Assembly (NCBI RefSeq): GCF_023715465.1
Contig: NZ_JAMBOE010000015.1
Coordinates: 62,001-126,000 of the forward strand
DNA length: 64,000 nt
Direction: 5' to 3'
Origin: Paenibacillus macerans
GTDB lineage: Bacteria > Bacillota > Bacilli > Paenibacillales > Paenibacillaceae
Position 1 is the stretch's first letter. The number at the start of each line of letters is the position of its first letter. Under the pieces are notes generated by a model that did not search any database, was not told where the DNA came from, and was given only the letters and a program-made list of their open reading frames with translations. The position numbers and the translations under genes are program-made. Of the stretch, positions 8,002 to 16,179 are shown one piece after another.

Positions 8002-10089
8002 TCATAATTTTTGGATTTGTTCAAAATACAAGCCCATTTGCTGAAAGCTCATCCAAATGAGCGGAATCACCAGATACGCAAACACAAGCGAATACATGGG
8101 CGCAAACCCGATCATCCGGCCAAATCCGGCCTTTACCTCAAGCGACTTCTCATAATCGAGCCGCCGCCGTTCAAAATGATAGGACATCTCGCTGTCCAAA
8201 TCGTCAAACGCATCAGCTATCGTGATTTTTTCCGAAGCCAGCAGCAGCTTGTCCGCTAGCCGCACAAATTCCTCCAGCACCACCTCCCGTTTCAGCTCCT
8301 CCAAGGCAACTTCGGCCCCGTGGCCGTAATCGAGCAAGCATTTCTGCAGCGGCGTCCTGAAAATGACGGCATAGGAAGCCAGCCACTCCAAAATTTCCTC
8401 CACCGAAATTCGCTCCAGCTCTCGTAAAATGGCGATCATCGTCTGAAATTGATAAACCTCATGCCGCATGTCCATCAACCGCATGCTGCGCTGAAACATC
8501 AGCGTCCAGAGGGGAAAGTAATATCCGGCCCCGCCGGCCAAAAGCGCAAGCAGCAGCTCCCACCATTTCAGATATTCATCGTTCCAGCGCTGAAGCTTGC
8601 CCTGAATCCGCTGAGCAGCCGCGGATATTTCTTCGCGGGTTGGGGCCGTACGCCCGCGGCTCATCACCGACGCAGCTAATTCGGTAACCTTATCAACCTC
8701 AGCATTTCCGGCCATATCCAGTTGTTTCATCACCCGGGCGTCCAGTTCGGCTTGAACGCGGGCCCCGCTGGTCTCTTCCTTCGTAAGCGAGCCAAAAAAC
8801 GCGGCTCCGGCCGGAGGCTCGAGCAAAATGTATTGCCGCGACAAATGGTGAAGCGTAAAAACGGCAGCCAGCGTAAACAACAAACCGCTGACAAATAAAG
8901 CGATGCGCCTCATCTGAAACAGCACGACAGGCAGCGTATGGTTCGTATCCTTTAGCAGCCGGGTAAGTTTGTGGTAAGTCTCGGTGGCACGCCGCGGCAC
9001 AATCCAGCGGCACAGCGTTCCCAGCCCGCGCAGCTTGAGCAATCGGGCTTCCCAGGGAACCTTGGCTTCCCCGGCACGGTATGCCGTTTCCTCCTCGCTT
9101 TTCAACTTTTGCAGCAGCAGGTAACAGAGCAGGATGATCAAAAACAGCCCGATTTTGATCGCCATCCCCGTTTTGCTTAAATAAAACTGATCCATCAGCG
9201 GAAATTGGCTTCTGGCCCACACTTCCACCGGTTTCGTAAAGAAAACCGGCATCAGGGCAATCACATGTAGCCCTTTCAGCAAATAATCCAGCCGGTTTTT
9301 GCGGATCAGCTCCAGTTGGATTTCCCCGGTCAGGCTTGCAATCCCCCGCAAATACAGAGATCCCTGGGCACGTTTGCGGTCCCCGTATTCAAGCACCAGC
9401 CTGGAGATGCCGGCAAAAGCTTTCAGGAAACGGTTGGGCGCCGTTTCGTAATATTTCTCCAGCGCTTCGTCCGGGTTTGCGTCCGTCAGCGCCTCTTCGA
9501 TCATATGCGCGTGAATTCCGATCTCCTGTGCGATGTTTTCCCCCGCCTCCTCGATCGCGTCGGCGACCATGCCGTGGCGGTGATAAGCATGGCGAACGGC
9601 GGCAAAGAATTCCAGCATCTGTTCGAGCAGCCTGGTCTCCTGCCTGTTTGCGTACCCGTCCAGCAGCACGCCTTGAATGACCGCCCCGGCGATCAGCAGG
9701 GACAACACAAACACCCAGTTCGGATTAAATGCAGCCAGAACACCAATAACGGTGATATACGCGCCTGCGGAGAAATAAGCGAATTTCATCGTTTCGCGCC
9801 GAAGTTCAAACTCATCTAACCGGTGAACCGGAGCCAGCCGTTTGCGGATCTTCAAAGCATAATGCCGAAGCGGCGGCAGCCTCATCCATACCGCATAAGA
9901 TCGCATCGCAAAGGCGGATAAGGCCCGGGCGAAGCTGTCCCTGGCTCCCCGGCCAGCCTTGCCGGACGCGTCTTCCTCAAGCCCCAACGCCTCCTCGCGC
10001 GAGCCGATTAAGCGGCCGGCCGCATACAACAAGCCAAAACCGATCAGCGAAATTCCCATCACGGCGATAAGCGCCGATTTAAGCTCCAA
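8002..10089 (-). CDS. Fused TadB-TadC-like inner-membrane platform protein
   Basis: About 695 residues with eight or so hydrophobic segments in two similar halves, each a soluble helical domain (the T2SSF/GspF-type region) flanked by membrane helices: near residues 5-25, 105-145, 280-335, 395-415, 510-530 and 665-690. The C-terminal half carries ISVEEILEWLASYAVIFRTP and ends in PLIWMSFQQMG, typical of TadC-like ends. In standard Tad systems TadB and TadC are separate proteins of about 300 residues; here one chain covers both. A TTG at 10089 behind GGGGGGAG is chosen; a TTG at 10116 is the alternative. It overlaps the end of the ATPase gene. Confidence 0.82.
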   Translation of the reverse strand: MELKSALIAVMGISLIGFGLLYAAGRLIGSREEALGLEEDASGKAGRGARDSFARALSAFAMRSYAVWMRLPPLRHYALKIRKRLAPVHRLDEFELRRETMKFAYFSAGAYITVIGVLAAFNPNWVFVLSLLIAGAVIQGVLLDGYANRQETRLLEQMLEFFAAVRHAYHRHGMVADAIEEAGENIAQEIGIHAHMIEEALTDANPDEALEKYYETAPNRFLKAFAGISRLVLEYGDRKRAQGSLYLRGIASLTGEIQLELIRKNRLDYLLKGLHVIALMPVFFTKPVEVWARSQFPLMDQFYLSKTGMAIKIGLFLIILLCYLLLQKLKSEEETAYRAGEAKVPWEARLLKLRGLGTLCRWIVPRRATETYHKLTRLLKDTNHTLPVVLFQMRRIALFVSGLLFTLAAVFTLHHLSRQYILLEPPAGAAFFGSLTKEETSGARVQAELDARVMKQLDMAGNAEVDKVTELAASVMSRGRTAPTREEISAAAQRIQGKLQRWNDEYLKWWELLLALLAGGAGYYFPLWTLMFQRSMRLMDMRHEVYQFQTMIAILRELERISVEEILEWLASYAVIFRTPLQKCLLDYGHGAEVALEELKREVVLEEFVRLADKLLLASEKITIADAFDDLDSEMSYHFERRRLDYEKSLEVKAGFGRMIGFAPMYSLVFAYLVIPLIWMSFQQMGLYFEQIQKL

Positions 10090-11959
10090 TCTTCTCCCCC
10101 CAATACGCCTCCGCAAACTGGCGGAACGAACCTGCGTCCTCCGACGTCATCTCGCGGATCATCGCTTCCCGAGAGCGCTTTGAGATCGGCTGAACAGCGA
10201 CGTAAGCACCGTCCCGGTACTCAACGATCACCCGCTCGGAGTAACCGCGGCGGTACACCATCGCTTCATCGGTTAGTCCGCTCCCCGTTTCAACAGCCCC
10301 ATCCAGTTCGCCCGCATCCCTTTCGTCCGGCCGGCAGCACTCCGTGATCCGCTCGATATACCGGTTCCCGGCCATGTCCCGGCGCAGATGCACATCGAAA
10401 TCGATCGCCGAGGCGACCTGCAATTCCGCCACGCGTTCATCACGGAACACGCCGGTTTTCAGCAAAGAATTCCGCAGCGATTCCATCAGATCACGGAACG
10501 TTTTGGCATGATGCGTAAACAGGGTGAACAGGCTTGCCACCTGTGCCATCTGCACCATCCACGCAGCGACCTCGTCCGTGGCCACCTCGCCCAAAATGTT
10601 CACGGTGCCGTCCGTTTTTTTCTGCAGATCCAGCCCCGCCTGACCGCTGACATAATCTGTCTCCCTGAAGCTCAAAATGTTTCTGCCCGTATAGATCCTG
10701 CGCAAATTTAGCTCAAAAGACATCTCCTGAACGCGCAGTGTATAGGAGGCGTAAATATGCTTGACGAGCGCCATCAGCAGCGTCGTTTTGCCCGAGCCCT
10801 GCGAGCCGGTAATTGCGGTGATGCGGCTTCCTTTCATGAGGAATTTCAGCAGCTGCACGGGCAGCGGTGAATTTCCCCCTTGAATAAGCTGCTCCAGCAC
10901 AGCGTTTTTCACATCGAATTTGCGCACAAAAAACGCCCACGACTCCGCAAACGGCGGTCTGACCACCACAATCCGCGAACCGTCCTTCATCTCGTTGACT
11001 TTAAAGCCGTTCGCTTCGGACAGCTGGCCCGGCAAATTAAATTTGTAAATGTTCTGGCACACCCGCTTCAACTCGGCTTCACTGCCAAACGACAAGAAAG
11101 AAAGCCGCACGCTTTTGCCTTTGTGAAAAATCCATACGCTGTCCCAGGAACGGGAAACTTCTTCCCCATTCGCATCATTTGGGTCAAGCGCTTCCGCCCC
11201 TGCATCCTGACCGCCCGCTTCCGGCGTGATCGCCATATGCGCGGGGATGCCGCTGACGCCGCCGCTCACTCCGTCAATCCGCTGCCCCAGCAGCTCGTCC
11301 ACGACGGAAAAGCCTTTGTACGCCTGATAAATGCGCTGCACGACGATATCGAGCTTTTCCCGGAACGTCAAGAAACGGTATTCACGGTAAAAAATCCGAT
11401 CCACATCCTCGGCGTTGATCTCATAGACAAACGACCCATCCTCTGCTTTGGGAGCTTTGGGCTCATCTAACCTGTACTCCTCGATCAACCGGGACAATCC
11501 ATCGGTTCCGAAGCTGAGCTTGTACAGGTATAAAACAATGTCGAAGCGGTCCTGCGCCGTCAGTTTGTCCCTGTCGTCGAACGGAATAATCCGGTCGATA
11601 TTCTCTTCCCCAATCCCGTAACCGCGGGCCAGCAAATCCTTGATAAAGGATTTCACGTACCGTTTGTCCTGCGCGTCGCCATATGTACATCCCCGCAGCG
11701 CCTTGCGCAGTTCGGCCCGCGCTTTGACCCGGCGGTTCCAGGTCTCTTCGCCCACTCCCCAGTCATTGGCGTGCGAACGGCTCAACTCATGCAAACTGCG
11801 CTTCACGTATTCGATCAACGCGGGAAACGAATAGCGGTCGTCGTCCGCCATATAAACACCAGGTCCGTCTGCGGCGGTACGCGCCCTCACCCATAAAAAG
11901 AGCAGCCCTAACAGTACAATGAGAGCGATAAGCAGCATGTTTACGACTTTGTCGTTCAA
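10079..11959 (-). CDS. TadA/CpaF-type secretion ATPase with N-terminal membrane anchor
   Basis: 626 residues. The C-terminal half is a type II/IV secretion ATPase: Walker A GSQGSGKTT (about 385-393), Walker B region NILGE (about 454-458) and the His box FTHHAKTF near 481-488. It should power assembly of the pilus-like fibre. Residues 7-24 form a clear hydrophobic helix, which is unusual because CpaF/TadA proteins are normally soluble. An N-terminal helical region of about 240 residues separates anchor and ATPase core. Translation starts at a TTG (11959) behind GAGGGGGG, 2 bp after the preceding gene. Confidence 0.88.
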   Translation of the reverse strand: MNDKVVNMLLIALIVLLGLLFLWVRARTAADGPGVYMADDDRYSFPALIEYVKRSLHELSRSHANDWGVGEETWNRRVKARAELRKALRGCTYGDAQDKRYVKSFIKDLLARGYGIGEENIDRIIPFDDRDKLTAQDRFDIVLYLYKLSFGTDGLSRLIEEYRLDEPKAPKAEDGSFVYEINAEDVDRIFYREYRFLTFREKLDIVVQRIYQAYKGFSVVDELLGQRIDGVSGGVSGIPAHMAITPEAGGQDAGAEALDPNDANGEEVSRSWDSVWIFHKGKSVRLSFLSFGSEAELKRVCQNIYKFNLPGQLSEANGFKVNEMKDGSRIVVVRPPFAESWAFFVRKFDVKNAVLEQLIQGGNSPLPVQLLKFLMKGSRITAITGSQGSGKTTLLMALVKHIYASYTLRVQEMSFELNLRRIYTGRNILSFRETDYVSGQAGLDLQKKTDGTVNILGEVATDEVAAWMVQMAQVASLFTLFTHHAKTFRDLMESLRNSLLKTGVFRDERVAELQVASAIDFDVHLRRDMAGNRYIERITECCRPDERDAGELDGAVETGSGLTDEAMVYRRGYSERVIVEYRDGAYVAVQPISKRSREAMIREMTSEDAGSFRQFAEAYWGEKIGA

Positions 11960-11961
11960 GC

Positions 11962-12825
11962 TTAAGCCCCCCTCTCGCGAGCTGCTTGCGCCGCCGCTTT
12001 TCCCGTAAGCTCGATCAGATTCCGGCTCAAATCCCGGCAGCTTGCCAGCACAGCTTCCCGCGAGCCGCCCCGCTTCGGAAACAATCTGTACCGGCGAAAA
12101 AACGACAGGATGTCCCGGTCATTCCACGCGTTCGCAAACTCGGTGTCGTAAGGAATGCCGAAAACCGGCAGGGCGCGGCGGTAAAGGCGCTTCAGATTGG
12201 CCAAATTCAAGCCGGAGTCCGAATCGTAAGGAGCCAGGACAACGCACAGTTTGCGGCGGCTCGTCACCGTTTGTTTCACAAGCGCGGCAAAAAAATCATC
12301 CAGTTGCGCCCGCCGCTGCTGCAGTACCGCCACCACAATCTCCTCTTCGCTGCCGGCCAGTGCCTCCGGCAGCTCCCGAATCTGCGGGGCGTGCCTCAGC
12401 ACAAGGTCATAGCTCTGTTCCGCAGCCATTGCCAGCTCTAACAGATCTCGCCCTTCGCTAAGCCCGGGCGTACCGTGGAGACCGCCGGCCCGAAAGCCTG
12501 TCGCCAGATCAAGGCGGCCGCGAATGACCGGCAGCGTGTAATCGGCATAATTCGCTTTCGTGAGGAGCCCGCTGTCCGACAGACGGAGCAGCGCTTCGAT
12601 CCCGTATTCGCTAAGCCGCGAGTCCAAAATACCCTTTTCTCCCGAAACAGCTTCCTGAGCATGGCGGCTTCCCGCCCGCAGCCCCTCCTCCACACCGCTG
12701 CCATGGCGTCCCTCATTAAACAAAAGCACGCGGTGCGGGTAATGGAGCCCCATGGTGACGGCGCACGCTGCGGCAACGCCCGCCGAACTCCCGTGCCCGG
12801 GATCCCAAAACAAAATTCTGCTCAT
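11962..12825 (-). CDS. Degenerate MinD/CpaE-like P-loop protein of the Tad-like operon
   Basis: 287 residues. The N-terminus has the beta-loop-helix pattern of ParA/MinD-type proteins, but the nucleotide loop reads FWDPGHGSSAGVAAA, with no Walker lysine. A later strand KLCVVLAPYDSDSGLN resembles a switch or sensor strand. TadZ/CpaE proteins commonly have atypical Walker motifs and position the pilus at the cell pole, so a localisation role is a reasonable inference. The gene overlaps the previous one by 4 bp (ATGA) and ends 2 bp before the ATPase gene, so dosage is tightly coupled. It is a second CpaE-like protein in the operon. Confidence 0.72.
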   Translation of the reverse strand: MSRILFWDPGHGSSAGVAAACAVTMGLHYPHRVLLFNEGRHGSGVEEGLRAGSRHAQEAVSGEKGILDSRLSEYGIEALLRLSDSGLLTKANYADYTLPVIRGRLDLATGFRAGGLHGTPGLSEGRDLLELAMAAEQSYDLVLRHAPQIRELPEALAGSEEEIVVAVLQQRRAQLDDFFAALVKQTVTSRRKLCVVLAPYDSDSGLNLANLKRLYRRALPVFGIPYDTEFANAWNDRDILSFFRRYRLFPKRGGSREAVLASCRDLSRNLIELTGKAAAQAARERGA

Positions 12826-13538
12826 GCGCGCCTCCTTTCCGCCCGGCGCAGCGCCCTTTTCGCCGCTCCCGCTTCAAAACCGGCCAACCCGCTGAGCAGT
12901 TGGCGCAACGCACGCTTATAAGAGCGGGATATGCGGCTCATACGCAGCCGGTGCGCATGTTCATTTTCCAGTTGTACAGCCAAATTCAGCTCATTCCATG
13001 GAATGATGATTTCCTCCTCATGCCACTGGAACCCAATATCGTCCATAAAACCGAGAATATAGTCGGTGCTGAGGCAGTTGTCCACCGTTCGGGTAAAAAC
13101 CGGGCGCACGCGCAGCCCCCGCAGCTCGGGCCGCAAATTCACGAGACAACGCAGCCACCGGGCTGTCGATTCTAGTTCATAACGGTCAAAGGAAGTGACC
13201 AAAACCACCTCGTTGGCAGAAGTGAATATGTTCGGCGTCACGGCGTTTAAAGCTTCCAAATCAACCAATTCGTAATCGTAATCCTTGGCTGCCATTCCTT
13301 CACACCCATCCGCAGCGTTCTGGAGCAGCCGGATCGCCTGAGGTCCCGCCGCCACGTCAAACCCGCAAAACTCCGTCACCGGCAAAAGCGGCTGAATCCC
13401 TCCGATCGAATAACGGTATTTGCCGCCCTCCGTAGCATCGACCAGCAGCACGCTCCGCCCCGCGGCCGTTAAGGCGCTGCTTAAATAAAGCAGCAGATCC
13501 CGTTTATCGCTTTTTCCGATAAATACCCAGCGCTTCAT
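12822..13538 (-). CDS. CpaE/ParA-like protein with degenerate P-loop
   Basis: 238 residues starting MKRWVFIGKSDKRDLLLYLS. The strand-loop-helix and the following strand SVLLVDATEG match the start of ParA/MinD folds, yet the loop lacks a GK[ST] motif. YELVDLEA and NEVVLVTSFDRYE correspond to later core strands. The C-terminus is rich in Arg, Lys and Ala and probably helical. Together with the next gene and the TadZ-like half of the kinase it makes three related pseudo-ATPase modules in one operon. The ATG at 13538 follows AGGAGGGATG. Confidence 0.72.
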   Translation of the reverse strand: MKRWVFIGKSDKRDLLLYLSSALTAAGRSVLLVDATEGGKYRYSIGGIQPLLPVTEFCGFDVAAGPQAIRLLQNAADGCEGMAAKDYDYELVDLEALNAVTPNIFTSANEVVLVTSFDRYELESTARWLRCLVNLRPELRGLRVRPVFTRTVDNCLSTDYILGFMDDIGFQWHEEEIIIPWNELNLAVQLENEHAHRLRMSRISRSYKRALRQLLSGLAGFEAGAAKRALRRAERRRA

Positions 13539-13559
13539 TTCTTCATCCCTCCTGTCCCT

Positions 13560-14459
13560 CTATTTCAATTGGAAGCTGTCTTCTTCGGCCGGTGTTTCAT
13601 TCTTAAGCGTCTCCTGTGCTTCCAGGTTGCTGCTGGCGAATTCCGCAGCCTGCCGCGGGGACATCGAGACCAGGTCGCTCTCCAGCCTTTCCCGCGCGGC
13701 GGCGTTCAAGGCGTTCTCCGCCTCCCGGACGATGTTCGGATCCTTTTTGATCAACTGCATCACCGCGCCGTTTGCGGGATAAGTCGGCGTCGACTTGTCC
13801 TGCAAATAAGGCTCGACATAGGTCAGCGCGTAAATGGATGCTTTATGCAGGTAAGCGTCGACGATCGCGCTGGAGAGCGATAAAATCTCCGCCTCGCCCA
13901 GCGTCACCGTCATCGTTCCGGAGGCCAGCGCCTCGATCTTTTTCTTGGACAGCAAAATATAGTCCTGTCCGGTCGGGAACTGAATGCGGATGTCGACGAC
14001 ATCTTTATTCTTCAAGGCGGCCGGAAGCAAAACGAAGCTCATTTCGCGCCAGCGCATATCATCCGTCGTCGGCGCCTCCTCGTACAGCAGTGTCTCTGTC
14101 AATAACGTAAACGGCCGGAGCGTGATCTTGGCGATCTTGCCGGCGATATCCTCCCTCGACTTGATGGCGTCGGCCGGGACGCTGTTGGCCGGCAGCTCGA
14201 CCTCCTTCATGTCGTCCGCTTTAATCGGATGCCCTGCCGGAATCTCGCTGGCCGGCACCCATCCCCTGATCGTTGCGCGATTTGCTGCTTTCTGCAAAGT
14301 CTCGATTTCCGCTTCATATTTCTGCTGTAACGCAAGTTTGGCCGATTGATTTTGCTTCCCCTGATATACGGCATACCCCGTGAAAATCAAGCCCATGGCC
14401 GCTGCTCCCGCGAGTCCGGCCCAGATCAAATGCTTCGTTTTCTGTCTCAATCTTGACAT
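13560..14459 (-). CDS. CpaB/RcpC-like SAF-domain protein
   Basis: 299 residues with a basic N-terminus, one membrane helix (about 11-33), a short coiled region and a SAF domain (about 66-130; GWVPASEIPAGHPIKADDM, AGKIAKITL). In Tad systems CpaB/RcpC is an envelope protein needed for pilus assembly, and its SAF domain is thought to contact glycan. The C-terminal 170 residues contain a beta-rich segment (FPTGQDYILLSKKKI) and a helical Ala/Glu-rich tail. It is the second gene of the operon, 16 bp after the kinase gene. It is the most easily recognised Tad component after the ATPase. Confidence 0.85.
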   Translation of the reverse strand: MSRLRQKTKHLIWAGLAGAAAMGLIFTGYAVYQGKQNQSAKLALQQKYEAEIETLQKAANRATIRGWVPASEIPAGHPIKADDMKEVELPANSVPADAIKSREDIAGKIAKITLRPFTLLTETLLYEEAPTTDDMRWREMSFVLLPAALKNKDVVDIRIQFPTGQDYILLSKKKIEALASGTMTVTLGEAEILSLSSAIVDAYLHKASIYALTYVEPYLQDKSTPTYPANGAVMQLIKKDPNIVREAENALNAAARERLESDLVSMSPRQAAEFASSNLEAQETLKNETPAEEDSFQLK

Positions 14460-14475
14460 TCGTTCATCTCCTTAC

Positions 14476-15996
14476 CTACAATTTCTGCTTCGCTAGAAAG
14501 CTCCGGCCGCTCCGCTTCGGCCGCGGCAGCAGGCTGCCGCAAAGATCACGGAGCGCCGCGATTGTGTCTTCGCCGGGCTCAAATGGATCCGGCTCCGCCG
14601 GGATGGCGTACACGCCGCGGGTCCGCAGCCTTTTGGCGAGCCGTTTTACCGCAGAAGCCGATGCCAAAGGGACGCAGAATTTCCATGCGGACGGCCATTT
14701 CCCGGCCAAACCGGCCGCTTCGGCGAACCGCTCCAGCTCCTCCGCCCGCCATGCGGCGGCCGAGCCGACGACAAGGGACAAATCGGCACGTCTGAACTCC
14801 TCCATCTGTTCCTTTTGCCGGCCGGTCCCCAGGTCGCAAACGAGATACTCGTAACCGCCGGTCAGCAGCTCGATCCATTCGGTTCGCGAAGGCGCCCTGA
14901 CGTATTGAACGCCGCCGATGCGAAACTGCCGGGTCGCTGAGGACGACGACTCTCCGAGCGCGATTCGGGCAAGCCGCTGAAAAGCCGGCGATGTTGCCTC
15001 CATTTCGGCGATCGCGATCCTTTTGGCGCTGCGGGACAGCACATGGGCCAGCGCAATCGCCGTGTGCGTCGTCCCCGCTCCCGGCGACGCGCCGATGACG
15101 GCAATGACCGCCGTTCTCCCTCCGGCGGCAAGCGGGCCGCCAGAAGACGGTCCCTGCCAAGTCGTTGGGGCTGCGTCCGATGCGTCCTCAGCGTGCGCCC
15201 GGAGCACTTCCCGCAGCGCCTCGCCGGCCTCTTCCGCCGAAGCAAAACGCGCTTCCGGCCGCTGCTGCAGCAGCCGTTCCAGAACCGGGAGCAGCCCACC
15301 GTGCCCTTGCCTCCGCAGACATTCCTCCGCCTCCTGCGTCCATACGCTGTATTTGCAGCCCGTTCCCAAATACAGCAGGACCGCGCCAAGCGAATATAAG
15401 TCGGCGCGTCCGTCACTTTGACGTCCACCGTATTGCTCCGGGGCCGCAAAGCCCACCGTCCCGAGCTGAATCGTGTCTTCGGTTTTATCCGCTGCATACG
15501 TGCGGGCGATGCCGAAATCGATAAAGCGGATCTGCCCTTTGCCGTCCACCAGTAAATTGGATGGTTTCACATCGCGATGGATGACGGGCGGGCGATGCGT
15601 ATGCAAATATTGCAGTCCTTCGGCGATTTGCAGGCCAAACCGGATCAACGTTTCTGTCGGAACACGTCCTTCGCGCGCTTTCACATAACGGTCCAGATGC
15701 TCTCCTACGATATAATCCATCACGATGTACGAATATCCCGAACCGTCTTCCTGGATAAAATCGACGATCCGCGGCAGGCGCGGGTGGTTTAGTGAAATAA
15801 GCAGCTTAGCCTCCTGGGCAACCGGCACTTTATGCCCCGGTCCCGCGAAGCTTTCCTTGACGGCCCAAACTTTCCCCGGCAGCTTCAAATCCGAAACGAG
15901 GTACACCCGGCTCATCCCGCCCTGGCCAACAATCCGCTCAATCGGATAGCGCCCGACAAGCAAATCCCCGGGAGCCAACTGCGGCACAAAAGGCAA
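14476..15996 (-). CDS. Ser/Thr protein kinase fused to a TadZ/CpaE-like P-loop domain
   Basis: About 506 residues. The N-terminal 17-266 region is a complete Hanks-type kinase: glycine loop VGQGGMSRVYLV, Lys48 (AVKES), catalytic HRDVKPSN (140-147), DFG (160-162) and AAPEQ (184-188). Residues 295-500 form a ParA-like domain with the loop GASPGAGTTHTA, an atypical Walker A without the usual lysine, as in many TadZ/CpaE proteins. There is no membrane helix and no PASTA repeat, unlike PrkC. It is the first gene of the Tad-like operon, so it probably couples phosphorylation to pilus assembly or placement (inference). The start is a TTG at 15996 behind AAAGGAGG; the frame stays open upstream through the leader hairpin. 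Confidence 0.85.
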   Translation of the reverse strand: MPFVPQLAPGDLLVGRYPIERIVGQGGMSRVYLVSDLKLPGKVWAVKESFAGPGHKVPVAQEAKLLISLNHPRLPRIVDFIQEDGSGYSYIVMDYIVGEHLDRYVKAREGRVPTETLIRFGLQIAEGLQYLHTHRPPVIHRDVKPSNLLVDGKGQIRFIDFGIARTYAADKTEDTIQLGTVGFAAPEQYGGRQSDGRADLYSLGAVLLYLGTGCKYSVWTQEAEECLRRQGHGGLLPVLERLLQQRPEARFASAEEAGEALREVLRAHAEDASDAAPTTWQGPSSGGPLAAGGRTAVIAVIGASPGAGTTHTAIALAHVLSRSAKRIAIAEMEATSPAFQRLARIALGESSSSATRQFRIGGVQYVRAPSRTEWIELLTGGYEYLVCDLGTGRQKEQMEEFRRADLSLVVGSAAAWRAEELERFAEAAGLAGKWPSAWKFCVPLASASAVKRLAKRLRTRGVYAIPAEPDPFEPGEDTIAALRDLCGSLLPRPKRSGRSFLAKQKL

Positions 15997-16023
15997 CTCA
16001 AACCCTCCTTTCCAGACGCAAAA

Positions 16024-16091
16024 AAGGGAAAGTCCCCATCTCACCGCTTCAGCCGTAAGGCCAAAGGCAGCGAAACGGGATACTTTCCCTT
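16024..16091 (-). terminator. Leader hairpin with T-run before the Tad-like operon (attenuator or terminator)
   Basis: On the reverse strand AAGGGAAAGT (from 16091) pairs with ACTTTCCCTT (to 16024) and runs into six T residues. Between the arms are smaller stems (CGCT with AGCG, GCC with GGC). It lies between the predicted transcription start near 16111 and the ribosome site at about 16005-16012. It could be a regulated attenuator of the operon or the terminator of the 16180-17559 gene. I could not match it to a known riboswitch class. Confidence 0.65.
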
Positions 16092-16117
16092 CGCGATCAT
16101 TGTATAATTTTGGAATT

Positions 16118-16147
16118 ATTATAGGACAGGTTGGCACCAAATGTAAA
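16118..16147 (-). promoter_or_regulatory. Probable sigma-A promoter of the Tad-like operon
   Basis: Reverse strand TTTACA (16142-16147), an 18-bp spacer and a perfect TATAAT (16118-16123). Initiation near 16111 would give a leader of about 115 nt containing the 16024-16091 hairpin. Confidence 0.6.
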
Positions 16148-16179
16148 GCATTTTTTTCAAGCACATTTATTTAATGTCA

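Noticed and set aside
16024..16091. c-di-GMP class I riboswitch before the Tad-like operon
   Set aside because: The layout would fit, but the conserved GEMM core sequence is not present, so only an unnamed leader hairpin is reported.
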